A stretch of DNA of 64,000 bases, taken from Vogesella mureinivorans. Its GTDB lineage: Bacteria; Pseudomonadota; Gammaproteobacteria; Burkholderiales; Chromobacteriaceae. How positions within the stretch are numbered: position 1 is the stretch's first letter; each line of letters opens with the position of its first letter. Below are positions 53,990-62,334 of the stretch, piece after piece. The position numbers were made by a program, and so were the translations under genes. The notes below the pieces were generated by a model that had not been told where the DNA came from, made no database searches, and saw only the letters and a program-made list of their open reading frames with translations. The stretch is from NCBI RefSeq assembly GCF_007644035.1, contig NZ_VMTV02000134.1, positions 186,001 to 250,000 on the forward strand, written 5' to 3'.

Positions 53990-54404
53990 ATGCCGACACC
54001 GACCCCTCTACCGCCCAGCGATATCCGGCGCGACCCGTCAATACAGCACTTGCTTGGCCGCATGCCGCAGGACATTGCCGATACGTTTACCGAGGCGCAG
54101 CTGGCCAGCCTCAGGCTAGCCCTGGGCGCGCGTAGCTGGGGCCGCCATGCGGTAGATGTGCGCGGTACGGTTGTGTTCTGGCGCTGGCGCTACTACTACG
54201 TATTCCTGTTAGGTAGAAACCGGCGCGAGTTGACCCGGCGGGAAAAGCAGCTGTCCCTGCTGCTGCAAGCGGTGTTTTTGTCTGCTCTTACTGTCTACCC
54301 TGCTAGGCTTGCTGGTGCTGTATCTGGTGAAGTCGGCGCTGGGAATCGACCTGTTCCCGGGTTTTTCGCTGGGCATCTGGAGCTGGTTCAAACAGCAATT
54401 TTAG
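53990..54404 (+). pseudogene. Frameshifted small membrane protein gene
   Basis: The first ~95 codons (MPTPTPLPPSDIRRDP to KQLSLLLQAVF) read as a small betaproteobacterial protein of unknown function. After a run of five T (54275-54279) the frame stays open but becomes non-protein-like. The +1 frame continues naturally as a membrane helix, LLLLSTLLGLLVLYLVKSAL, and ends GIWSWFKQQF at 54404. Removing one T would give an intact protein of about 137 aa. It may be a real mutation, a phase-variable tract or a sequence error. As written, translation would end at 54424 with an aberrant tail. Confidence 0.7.
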
Positions 54405-54505
54405 GTGCGGGGTTTGTGTGCTAGATCAAATGGCTTTCCCCATGATGGGCATAGCATGGTTCTGACGCCGCGCCGCTAGCGCGCTACCCCACCAAGGAGA
54501 AAGCC

Positions 54506-54730
54506 ATGTTCCCGGAATTTCGTGATCTGATCAGCAAGCTGAAAACCGAAGACGCCCACTTTACCCGCCTGTTCGACAAGCACAATGAGCTGGACCAGCA
54601 CATCAAGAATGTCGAAAACCGCATCGAGTCCGGCTCGGCGGTAGATATCGAAAACCTGAAAAAAGAAAAGCTGAAGCTCAAAGACGAGCTGTATGTGATC
54701 TTGAAAGCCAAAGCCGCCGAAGTGCTGTAA
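54506..54730 (+). CDS. YdcH family (DUF465) protein
   Basis: A 74-aa cytoplasmic coiled-coil protein: FPEFRDLISKLKTEDAHFTRLFDKHNELD and ENLKKEKLKLKDELYVILK are the two halves of the YdcH/DUF465 helical hairpin. AAGGAGAAA precedes the ATG. Function unknown. Single-gene unit with a strong terminator. Confidence 0.9.
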   Translation: MFPEFRDLISKLKTEDAHFTRLFDKHNELDQHIKNVENRIESGSAVDIENLKKEKLKLKDELYVILKAKAAEVL

Positions 54731-54741
54731 GCCCCGGCCAC

Positions 54742-54776
54742 AAAAAAGCCCGCAGCCAGTGCCTGCGGGCTTTTTT
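54742..54776. terminator. Bidirectional terminator after the YdcH-like gene
   Basis: AAAAAAGCCCGCAG/CTGCGGGCTTTTTT, a 14-bp perfect stem with a 7-base loop, between convergent genes. Confidence 0.88.
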
Positions 54777-54781
54777 GTGGG

Positions 54782-55933
54782 CTAGCCTAGCCAGACCAGC
54801 TGGTTACGCCCTGCCGATTTGGCACGGTAGAGCCGGCTGTCGGCCAGCTCGAACAGCTCGCGCCAGTCGTCCAGATGCTGGGGTACCAGGCTGGCGACGC
54901 CAATGCTGGCACTGAGCGCACTGCTCGGCTTGCCCGGCTCCAGCAAAATGGTATTGATCTGCTGGCATAGCTTGCTGGCGACCTCGCGTGCGCCGTGCAC
55001 ATGGGTGTCCGGCAATAGCAGGCAAAACTCCTCGCCGCCAAAACGGCCAAAAATATCGGCGGTACGCACGTGCTCGGGAATCAGCTCCGCCAGCGCCTTC
55101 AGCGCCATATCGCCGCGGCTGTGGCCATAGGTATCGTTGATGCGCTTGAAGTGGTCCAGGTCTATCATCAGCAAGGCCAGCGGGCGCCGCTGGCGGGCGT
55201 GCTGTGCGCAAGCCTTGCGCGCCAGCTCTTCGAAGCTGCGGCGGTTGAAGATGCCGGTCAGCGGGTCCAGCGTGGCCAGCGTGCGCAGCACCGCCAGCTC
55301 CTGCTCCTTGCCGATGGCACTAAAGCACAGCGCCAGCAGCGGCGTGGCCACCAGTACCGGTAGCAGTAATAGCGGGCCGATCTCGTACACGATGAACGCC
55401 GGGTCGCTGGCACCCAGGTGCAGGGCGTACAGCAGCATATAGGTGGTGGCCAAAGCGCACAGGCCACCCGCCAGCTTGACAGGGAAAGGCCGCTCGGCCT
55501 GCAGCAATAGCAGCGCGGCCAGGCTGCCCAGATACAGGGCGGCCACCCCCAGCGCCATGGCCAGGTGCACATAGTAGACATGCGGCGGCATGGCGAGCAG
55601 CAGGCAAGCCAATAGCAGCATCAAGCCCGCGCCAAAGGGCCGCCGGCCTTGCAGCGGAATCGGCGTACGTAGCAGGCGGGCAAAGCTGCCCAGCAGCCAG
55701 CTGCCTTTGAGCAGCAGTAACAGGCAGGCCAGCAGCGCTGTATAGAGCGACGGCAGGTAGGGCGAGTACAGCAGCGTCAGATAAAGCCCTGCCCCTGCCA
55801 GATGCGCCCCTGCCCAGCGGTCGTAAATGCCTTTGCGGCTACGTTGGCCGCGCAGCAGCCAGACGGTGGTACCGCAAACCAGATAAATCAGCAGCAGGCA
55901 CAGCTGGAGCGTGGCTGAGTGAACGATTTCCAT
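54782..55933 (-). CDS. Membrane diguanylate cyclase
   Basis: A 383-aa c-di-GMP synthase. About seven N-terminal hydrophobic helices (residues 8-210) are followed by a GGDEF domain: LDPLTGIFNRRSFEELA, LMIDLDHFKRINDTYGHSRGD, and active-site GGEEF near residues 298-302, with I-site R-x-x-D (RTAD) five residues earlier. Active and feedback-inhibited by motif. Signal unknown. Confidence 0.9.
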   Translation of the reverse strand: MEIVHSATLQLCLLLIYLVCGTTVWLLRGQRSRKGIYDRWAGAHLAGAGLYLTLLYSPYLPSLYTALLACLLLLLKGSWLLGSFARLLRTPIPLQGRRPFGAGLMLLLACLLLAMPPHVYYVHLAMALGVAALYLGSLAALLLLQAERPFPVKLAGGLCALATTYMLLYALHLGASDPAFIVYEIGPLLLLPVLVATPLLALCFSAIGKEQELAVLRTLATLDPLTGIFNRRSFEELARKACAQHARQRRPLALLMIDLDHFKRINDTYGHSRGDMALKALAELIPEHVRTADIFGRFGGEEFCLLLPDTHVHGAREVASKLCQQINTILLEPGKPSSALSASIGVASLVPQHLDDWRELFELADSRLYRAKSAGRNQLVWLG

Positions 55934-56077
55934 CGAGTACTAAGTTGTTTAAGAGATGCTTACTAATAGATGGGTGGAATAGTAACACGCTCTGCAGGAT
56001 AAATGTGACGAGGGGCGCATGCCATGTTATTGAATTTCAAGGAAAGTCTGCAGGACAGGCAGTGATAGAATACGCGC

Positions 56078-56797
56078 ATGGAACTCTATCGCTTACTGCA
56101 ACAACAAGGCTTTGGCAGCCGTAAGGAATGCCGCAAGCTGGTCGAATACGGCCTGGTAGACCTGAACGGGGAAACCGAATACAACTGGCGCCGCGAGCTG
56201 GCCCCTGGCGACATCCACTCGCTGCAGGTAGATGGCACCCCGTGGGCGCTGCTGCCCGAGCCCTTTTACCTGCTGCTGCACAAGCCGGCAGGCTATGAAA
56301 CCTCGCACAAGCCCATTCACAACCCCAGTGTGTACCGCCTGCTGCCCCAGCAGATGGTCAACCTGGGTGTATCAGCCGTAGGCCGGCTGGACGTGGATAC
56401 CACTGGCCTGCTACTGTTTTCTACCGATGGCCAGTTTGTGCACGCGCTGACCTCGCCGAAAAAAGATGTCCCCAAGCACTACCGCGTTACCACCAAGCAC
56501 CCGGTTAGCGCCGAGCTGCTGGCACGCTTGCGCGAGGGCGTACTGCTGCACGACGAGCAGGAAACGTTGGCCGCAGACAGTGCCGAGCAGGTGGGCGAAT
56601 ACCTGCTGGACATGGCCATTACCCAGGGTAAGTACCATCAGGTAAAGCGTATGGTGGCCGCAGCAGGCAACCGCGTAGAGCAGCTGCATCGCCTGGCGCT
56701 AGGCAGCCTGGCGCTGGGTGATTTACCTGAAGGCGCGTGGCGCTTGCTGGCTGCCGACGAGTTGGCCGCATTGGGTTTTGCCAGCCCGCAGGTATAA
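56078..56797 (+). CDS. rsuA: 16S rRNA pseudouridine synthase, RsuA type
   Basis: A 239-aa pseudouridine synthase: N-terminal S4 RNA-binding domain (LLQQQGFGSRKECRKLVEYG), the family block LLLHKPAGYETSHK near 66-79, and catalytic D105 in VGRLDVDTTGLLLFSTDG. The conserved C-terminal block GKYHQVKRMVAAAGN fits RsuA (16S rRNA position 516 in E. coli). Monocistronic. Motif copies at 56566 and 56761. Confidence 0.88.
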   Translation: MELYRLLQQQGFGSRKECRKLVEYGLVDLNGETEYNWRRELAPGDIHSLQVDGTPWALLPEPFYLLLHKPAGYETSHKPIHNPSVYRLLPQQMVNLGVSAVGRLDVDTTGLLLFSTDGQFVHALTSPKKDVPKHYRVTTKHPVSAELLARLREGVLLHDEQETLAADSAEQVGEYLLDMAITQGKYHQVKRMVAAAGNRVEQLHRLALGSLALGDLPEGAWRLLAADELAALGFASPQV

Positions 56798-56817
56798 GCG
56801 GGCATGATCCGATAATG

Positions 56818-56843
56818 AAAAAACCGCCGTGAGGCGGTTTTTT
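56818..56843. terminator. Bidirectional terminator between rsuA and the rhodanese gene
   Basis: AAAAAACCGCC/GGCGGTTTTTT, an 11-bp perfect stem with a GTGA loop. Confidence 0.88.
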
Positions 56844-56860
56844 CATGGGCGGCGGATGGC

Positions 56861-57229
56861 TTAGCGCACGATGGGGCGCTGGCTGCTGCGGCTGGCTTCT
56901 TCCAGCCCGCCCAGGTTTTGCAGGCGGGTGTAGCCCAGTGCTTTCAGCGTGTCCAGTGCCTGTGCCGAGCGGCGGCCGCTGCGGCAATACAGCTGGATAG
57001 GCGTGTGCTTGTCCGGCACCCGCGCGGCAATGCCTTGCGCAATGCTGTCTACCGGCAGCAGCTGCGCGCCCTGCAGGTGGCCGTCGGCAAACTCTTCCGG
57101 CGTACGCACGTCGATCACCACCAGCTTCTGGCTGGCCGCCGCTTGTGCTGCGGGCTTGGCCGGGCTGGCGGCATAAACGTTGGCCGCAGTGGCCAGCGCC
57201 AGCGTGGTGGCAAGGAGCAGGGTTTTCAT
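56861..57229 (-). CDS. Periplasmic rhodanese-domain protein
   Basis: A 122-aa exported single-domain rhodanese: signal peptide 1-20, VIDVRTPEEFADGHLQGAQ near residues 38-56, and active-site loop C82-RSGRRS. Transfers or binds sulfane sulfur. It starts two bases after the restored hemY stop (57232-57234), so it is the last gene of the hem operon. A motif copy lies in its signal peptide region (57179). Confidence 0.87.
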   Translation of the reverse strand: MKTLLLATTLALATAANVYAASPAKPAAQAAASQKLVVIDVRTPEEFADGHLQGAQLLPVDSIAQGIAARVPDKHTPIQLYCRSGRRSAQALDTLKALGYTRLQNLGGLEEASRSSQRPIVR

Positions 57230-57231
57230 GC

Positions 57232-58435
57232 TTAGCAGCCTTGTTGCAGTGCGATTTTCAGTGCCAGCGCCTGGTGCTGCGCTGCTTTGTCATCCTTGCC
57301 CAGTGTGGCAAACAGCTTGGATAGCTCGGCGTGGGCGCACAGGGTGGGCTGCATGGAAACGCTGGCTTCCAGGTTGCGCCTTGCCCCACAGCTGCTCGGC
57401 CAGTGCCAGGCGGCCTAGTGCTAGTAGCAGCATGTGGTCGCGCGGGCGCGATTTCAGCCAGTTTTCCGCGTCGCGCATCAGCGTCAGGCGGCGCTGGCTG
57501 TCGATGTGCTCGGCCAGCATGCCCAGCTCGCGTGCCAGCTCGGGCGTGGCTTGCTCTTCGTCCGACAGCGCAGTGGCAATCAGCTCGGCGGCCAGCGGGT
57601 AGGTGTCCAGCGCAATCAGGTGACGCGAAATGTCTACCACCAGGTCCGGGTTCTGTTTTTCCACGCCGGGGATGCGCTTGAGCCAGTCGCGTACCTCGCG
57701 CTCGCTGCCCAGGCTCACCAGCTGCTGGCGATAGGCTGCCAGGCGGTAGCGGCGGGCTTGCTCGGCTTCCAGCGCGTCGGCTTTCAGCAGCTTTTCGGTA
57801 ATCTGCAGTACCTGCTCCGGCTGTTTCAGCAGCATGCGGATTTTCAGCTCCAGGCGCAGGGCCGAGGTCAGGTTGCTGCTGATGGCGCGGGCGCGTTCGA
57901 TGGCGGCTAGCGCTTCCAGCGGCTGTTTGGCGTCCATGCGGATCTGCGCTTCTACCATGTGGCGTGCCAGCTGGATGCGCTGAGGCATGTTTTCCAGGCG
58001 GCTCAGGTAGCCATCGCGTTTGGCGTTGTCGCCTACGCTGGCGGCCGAGCGGGCTGCCACCATCAGCGCCAGGGCGCGGTTTTCTTCCGAGTATTCGTCG
58101 TCGATGGATTTCAGCGCTTCGCGTTCGGCGCGCTGGTAGCGGCCCTCGAATAGCGAAATAGCGGCTTCACGCAGCGCATGGCGCGAGGCGCGCAGCTTTT
58201 TCTGGCGCTGGAACGTGCGCACTTCCTGCGGCAGGTTGGCCGCCAGGCCCAGCAAACGCAGCACGGCGTAGGCCACCAGTACCAGCACCACCACGGCGAT
58301 GATCAGCAGGTTGAACGACACTTCCATGCGGTACGGCGGCACAAACAGGATGGCGTAGCCGGTATTCAGGGTAGAGGCCAGGCCAATCAGTACCGCCAGG
58401 GCAAACAGCCCGACAATCCAGAACACAAATCTCAC
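57232..58435 (-). CDS. hemY: HemY haem-biosynthesis-associated membrane protein, frameshifted near the C-terminus
   Basis: HemY-N/TPR protein of the hem operon (about 401 aa if intact). Two N-terminal membrane helices (residues 3-23, 40-62), then TPR-like helices. The frame opened by the GTG at 58435 reads normally to LWGKAQ, then becomes unlike a protein and stops at 57290. The adjacent frame continues as NLEASVSMQPTLCAHAELSK to ALKIALQQGC and stops at 57232, two bases before the rhodanese gene. The break is at about 57374-57382; loss of one GC pair of bases from a GCGCGC run, or one extra base, would explain it. Either a real mutation or a sequence error. Confidence 0.8.
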
Positions 58436-58438
58436 GGC

Positions 58439-59464
58439 TTACTCCACGGTATTGCCCTGCGCATCGCGCACGGCTTTGAGGCTGGCAGACAGGTCGGGCA
58501 GGGTGACGTCCAGGCGGGCAGCGGCCAGCTCGGCCAGGGTGGCTTGCCATTTTTGCGTGGCCGGGGCGTCGCGGTCGAAGTAGCGCGCACCGTACTGGGC
58601 GGCGGCGGCCAGGTCGGCCTGGTAGGTGGCCCCGTCGCGCTGGGTTAGCGCCAAGCGGGCGTCCAGCAGGCGCAGTTTGATGTTTTCGCGCAGGAAGAAG
58701 GCCTGCTCTGGCGACAGCAGCAGCGCTTCGGGTTTATCCATGCGGCGGATGCGTACCATCTCGCCCAGGCTTTGCGTCACGTCAGCCAGCAGGCGTTCCC
58801 ACCACGGGGCGTTGGCGGGTAGCGCCGGGCGGGCGGTGCTGGTGGCCAGGCGGTGGTGGTCGATCACCAGCGGCAGGGTTTCCGCCCCCAGCATCAGGGT
58901 GTCCAGTTTGACTGTCAGACCCACGCTATCCAGATAGGGCAGGGCTTTCAGGGTTTCCAGGTCTTTGGCGACGGCTTTTTTGACCGGAATCAGCGCCGGG
59001 TTGTCGAAACGGGCCAGGCGGTTGTCCACCATTTCCAACGCGGTAATGGCGCCGCTGATATTACCGGCCAGCTGCAGCTGCTGGCTGGCAATGCCCAGGG
59101 TGTGCTCTACCTCGGACAGCAGCCAGTCGCTGCGGTTTTTGGTGAGCTCCTGGTACATGGCGCCCAGCGTGGCGTACTGGCCGGCCGATTCGTTGACGCG
59201 GGCTTCCAGCAGCACCAGCTTGGCTTCGGCGGCGCGGGTGGCGGCCAGGGCTTGTTCGGTTTGTGTCTGGATGGCTTTGGTGTTGCCGCCGCTCTCGGCC
59301 AGGCGGCTGGCCAGCGCTTGCTTGGCTTCGTTCAGCTGCTGGCGGCTGTCCAGGTATTGCCAGCCGGTAACACCCAGCGCAATCAGGGAAACAATCAGCG
59401 CGAGGTTGACGGTTTTCTTGGCTGGCAGCGCGCTGCCGGTTTCTACTGGGGTGGCTTCGCTCAT
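58439..59464 (-). CDS. hemX: HemX domain membrane protein
   Basis: A 341-aa inner-membrane protein of the HemX family (historically called uroporphyrinogen-III C-methyltransferase, but without a methyltransferase domain). One membrane helix near residues 20-40, then a long coiled-coil (LNEAKQALASRLAES onwards) and a periplasmic helical domain. ATG 59464 (MSEATPVE) chosen. It lies between hemD and hemY, ending three bases before the hemY start. Confidence 0.85.
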   Translation of the reverse strand: MSEATPVETGSALPAKKTVNLALIVSLIALGVTGWQYLDSRQQLNEAKQALASRLAESGGNTKAIQTQTEQALAATRAAEAKLVLLEARVNESAGQYATLGAMYQELTKNRSDWLLSEVEHTLGIASQQLQLAGNISGAITALEMVDNRLARFDNPALIPVKKAVAKDLETLKALPYLDSVGLTVKLDTLMLGAETLPLVIDHHRLATSTARPALPANAPWWERLLADVTQSLGEMVRIRRMDKPEALLLSPEQAFFLRENIKLRLLDARLALTQRDGATYQADLAAAAQYGARYFDRDAPATQKWQATLAELAAARLDVTLPDLSASLKAVRDAQGNTVE

Positions 59465-59581
59465 GGGATCTCGTGGTGACCGCAAGGTAGCCGCGCTAGG
59501 CGGCAGGGTTGCTGGATCCGGCGCGGGGCGCCGTATAACTGCAGGGCATTGTAACGCCGCCTTGGTGGGGCTGCCAGCCGC

Positions 59582-60310
59582 TTAATGCGCCAGCATGGCG
59601 GCCAGTGCGCTGGCACTGCCGTCGCATAGTGAAATATCGCTTACACCGTACTGGCGCAAACGCAGGGCAATGCGCGGGTGCAGGGTATAAAACGGCAGCG
59701 TGCACAGCAGGGCGCGCTGTGCCGCTTGGGCTTGGCCAAACAGCGCGTCGGCAATTTCGCTGGAGGTCACCAGCAGGCCAGCTAGCTGGCTAGACGCATG
59801 CAATGCGGCCAACCCTGCCCAATCCGGCGGGGTGACCTCGCGCTGGTAGATGTCGGCGTGGCGCACCAGCGCGCCGCGTGCGGCAAGGGTTTCCCCGAGC
59901 TGGGCGCGCCCGCCGTGGCCACGCACAATCAGCACACGCTGGCCGGCAAGCTGCTGCAGGGCGGGGTGCGCCAGCAGGGCGTCGCTGTCGTTGCCGGTTT
60001 CGGGGTACAGCACCGGGCGCTGGCTGAGCTGCATCAGCTTGTCGGCGCTGGCGCGGCCAACGCAGGCCAGCTGTACGCTGGCGGGCAGCTTGGCCGCCAC
60101 GGCCGGCCAGCCGATATCGATGGCTGACGGGCTGACAAAAACCAGCCAGTGGCTCACGCGTGCCAGCGCGGGCAGGGTGGCCAGCGCGGCGTCGTCTGCC
60201 ACCGTGTCCAGCACGCTGAAAGGCTGCGCGGCTACGCCCAGCGAAGCCAGTGCAGCTTGCAGGCGGGCGGCCTGGGCCGGGGGGCGCACCAGCAGCAGCG
60301 TGCCGGCCAT
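59582..60310 (-). CDS. hemD: Uroporphyrinogen-III synthase
   Basis: Cyclises hydroxymethylbilane to uroporphyrinogen III (242 aa). The family is poorly conserved; recognisable are the N-terminal TLLLVRPPAQAARL, WLVFVSPSAIDIGW near residue 55, the hinge LIVRGHGGRAQLGETL near 126, and VTSSEIADAL near 182. It starts three bases after the hemC stop, so the two enzymes are cotranscribed. Confidence 0.9.
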   Translation of the reverse strand: MAGTLLLVRPPAQAARLQAALASLGVAAQPFSVLDTVADDAALATLPALARVSHWLVFVSPSAIDIGWPAVAAKLPASVQLACVGRASADKLMQLSQRPVLYPETGNDSDALLAHPALQQLAGQRVLIVRGHGGRAQLGETLAARGALVRHADIYQREVTPPDWAGLAALHASSQLAGLLVTSSEIADALFGQAQAAQRALLCTLPFYTLHPRIALRLRQYGVSDISLCDGSASALAAMLAH

Positions 60311-60313
60311 GGT

Positions 60314-61249
60314 TTATTTGCCGGCCTGTTCGGCGATGACGGCGGCGATCAGCGGCGCGGCGTCCTGGTCCAGCAGCTTTTTGGCCACCGCACGGCCCAG
60401 CGCGTCGGCGTAGTCACGCGGGGCGCTGGCGCTGGCGGTAAGCATCACCGAGCCGTCCGGGTGCGCTACAAAACCGCCCAGGGTGATGAGGTTGTCGGTG
60501 AGGGTGGCAAAGCCGCCGATGGGGATCTGGCAGCTGCCGCCCAGCACGCGCGAGAAAGCGCGCTCGGCGCTGACGCAGGCGTGGGTATCGGCGTGGTTCA
60601 GTGGTGCCAGCAGGGCGACGAGGTCGTCACGGTCGGCGCGGATTTCAATGCCCAGCGCGCCCTGGCCCACGGCCGGCAGGCTTTCCGACGGCGCCAGCTC
60701 CTGGCGGATGCGCTCGCTCAGTTCAAGGCGTTTCAGGCCAGCGGCGGCCAGGATGATGGCGTCGAATTCGCCGTCGTCCAGCTTGCGCAGGCGGGTTTGT
60801 ACATTGCCGCGCAGCGGTTTGATCACCAGGTGCGGGAAGCGGGCGCGCAGCTGCGATTCGCGGCGCAGGCTGGAGGTGCCCACCACGGCGCCGTGCGGCA
60901 GCTCATGCAGGCTGGTGTAGCGGTTGGACACCAGTGCGTCGCGCGGGTCTTCGCGCTCGCAGATGGCGGCCAGGGCAAAGCCTTCCGGCAGGTTCATCGG
61001 CACGTCCTTGATGGAGTGCACGGCAATATCGGCGCGGCCTTCTTGCAGGGCCAGCTCCAGCTCTTTCACAAACAGGCCTTTGCCGCCGATCTTGGACAGG
61101 GTTTTGTCCAGGATCTGGTCGCCCTGGGTGGTCATGCCCAGAATCTCTACCGTAAGCTGCGGGTACAGCGCTTCCAGGCGGGCTTTGATGTGTTCGGCCT
61201 GCCACATGGCGAGTTTGCTTTCGCGGCTGGCGATGACGAGCTTGTTCAT
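60314..61249 (-). CDS. hemC: Hydroxymethylbilane synthase (porphobilinogen deaminase)
   Basis: Polymerises four porphobilinogens to hydroxymethylbilane (311 aa). The dipyrromethane cofactor Cys lies near residue 239 in [28 protein letters not shown] opens the protein; [13 protein letters not shown] near 80 and [11 protein letters not shown] near 127 are conserved. First gene of hemC-hemD-hemX-hemY-rhodanese. A palindrome lies about 100 bases upstream. Confidence 0.95.
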   Translation of the reverse strand: MNKLVIASRESKLAMWQAEHIKARLEALYPQLTVEILGMTTQGDQILDKTLSKIGGKGLFVKELELALQEGRADIAVHSIKDVPMNLPEGFALAAICEREDPRDALVSNRYTSLHELPHGAVVGTSSLRRESQLRARFPHLVIKPLRGNVQTRLRKLDDGEFDAIILAAAGLKRLELSERIRQELAPSESLPAVGQGALGIEIRADRDDLVALLAPLNHADTHACVSAERAFSRVLGGSCQIPIGGFATLTDNLITLGGFVAHPDGSVMLTASASAPRDYADALGRAVAKKLLDQDAAPLIAAVIAEQAGK

Positions 61250-61350
61250 GAACGGCGGTCCTGCGCTAAGAAAAGGATGGCCGGCATTCTAGCACGCACA
61301 CGGCGGCCAACCTTGATGCAGGGCAGGGTGTGTGTAGCTGCAACATTACC

Positions 61351-61365
61351 TGTAGTTTAACTACA
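61351..61365. promoter_or_regulatory. Palindromic operator-like site upstream of hemC
   Basis: TGTAGTT-T-AACTACA, a perfect 15-base palindrome around a single central base, in the 140-base gap between the AEC transporter stop and hemC. It could be an operator for the hem operon. The protein that might bind it is unknown. Confidence 0.35.
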
Positions 61366-61389
61366 CGCTACGCCGCTTTTGCGGCAGGA

Positions 61390-62283
61390 TTACAGCAATA
61401 AGGCCAGCATCAGCGGCATGGTCAGCATGGCGGCCAGCGTCGAGGTGGTGACCACCGCGGCTGCCAGCTCGCCATCGCCCTGCATGCGCACGGCCAGGAT
61501 ATAGGCCGAGGTCGCGGTAGGCAGCATGCTCATCACCAGCGCCGCCTGGCGGTACAGCCCGGCAACGCCCAACAGGCCGGTGGCCAGTACGGCGATGGCG
61601 GGTAGCAATAGCAGCTTGATGGCGTTCCAGTACAGCAAGGGGCCGGCGTGGCGGCGCAGCGCGGCAAAGCGTAGCCCGGCGCCCACGGTAATCAGCCCCA
61701 GCGGCAGCGCCGCGGCGGCCAGGTGGTCGATGGCGGCAAACAGCGGATCCGGCACTGCCAGGCCCGACAGGTTGGCCGCCAGCCCGCTTGTAATGCCCCA
61801 GATGATGGGGTTACGGGCCAGCTCGTGCAGCATGCCGCGCTCGCTGCCGTGCGCCAGCTGCCATACGGCCATCACGTTGACCACCGGCACCATGCTGCCG
61901 CAGAGCAGCGCGATGGTGGCAATGCCCTGCTGGCCAGCCAGTGTGCCCATGACGGCAAAGCCGACATAGGTATTAAAGCGGTAAGCGCCCTGGTTGCCGG
62001 CGGCAAAGCTGGCCTGCGGCAGCCGGAACAGCGGTTTGGCCGTGCTGCCCAGCGCAAAGGCGCAGGCGGTAAACAGCAGGCCTGCGGCCAACATGGGCAG
62101 GCTGGCGGCCAGGTCCAGCTGCGCCCGCGCCAGCGCGCGGAACAGCAGCGGCGGGAACAGCACGAAGTACACGAATTTCTCGGCCTCCGCCCAGAAAGCA
62201 GGCGCCAGCCAGCCGCTGCGCCGCAGGGCGAAGCCGAACAGGATCAGCAGGAAATCGGGAATGAGGATCAGGGCGGTGTCCAT
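61390..62283 (-). CDS. AEC family transporter (auxin efflux carrier type)
   Basis: About 297 aa with ten hydrophobic helices in two five-helix halves (ILIPDFLLILFGFALRRSGW opens the first). The AEC family includes malonate, auxin and organic acid carriers; substrate unknown. Start is uncertain: ATG 62283 chosen; ATG 62292 and GTG 62310 are in frame. It is divergent from ppc and upstream of hemC. A motif copy lies at 62083. Confidence 0.82.
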   Translation of the reverse strand: MDTALILIPDFLLILFGFALRRSGWLAPAFWAEAEKFVYFVLFPPLLFRALARAQLDLAASLPMLAAGLLFTACAFALGSTAKPLFRLPQASFAAGNQGAYRFNTYVGFAVMGTLAGQQGIATIALLCGSMVPVVNVMAVWQLAHGSERGMLHELARNPIIWGITSGLAANLSGLAVPDPLFAAIDHLAAAALPLGLITVGAGLRFAALRRHAGPLLYWNAIKLLLLPAIAVLATGLLGVAGLYRQAALVMSMLPTATSAYILAVRMQGDGELAAAVVTTSTLAAMLTMPLMLALLL

Positions 62284-62334
62284 GCCGGCCATCTTCGCAG
62301 TGTTTGTCACAATAAAATATTAGGGAAATAGAGC

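Larger units (their letters stand above)
1228..62092. repeat. Dispersed 10-mer GTTGGCCGCA (uptake-sequence-like), about 42 exact copies
   Basis: Exact forward copies start at 5022, 11795, 14032, 16109, 20464, 23341, 23911, 28066, 29849, 34470, 34947, 35865, 38986, 43330, 43796, 45269, 49199, 53243, 56566, 56761 and 57179. Exact reverse copies (TGCGGCCAAC) start at 1228, 3483, 8518, 9396, 11785, 16091, 17190, 21081, 23058, 25263, 26634, 26907, 30400, 30647, 36353, 37099, 40675, 46564, 48646, 59804 and 62083. About a dozen nine-of-ten copies exist (for example 14350, 34095, 38662, 49861, 54053, 63338). The preceding base is G or C in 31 of 42, and the following base is G in 20. Counts were made by eye. 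Confidence 0.85.

Noticed and set aside
1228-62092. The 10-mer as a KOPS/FRS-like or Chi-like polar signal.
   Set aside because: Orientation is 21:21 along the window with no run of one sense; polar replication or recombination signals are skewed.
1228-62092. The 10-mer as a by-product of Ala-Ala-Asn or Leu-Ala-Ala codons.
   Set aside because: Copies occur in several reading frames, in both senses and in about a dozen intergenic places, so a single codon preference cannot generate them.
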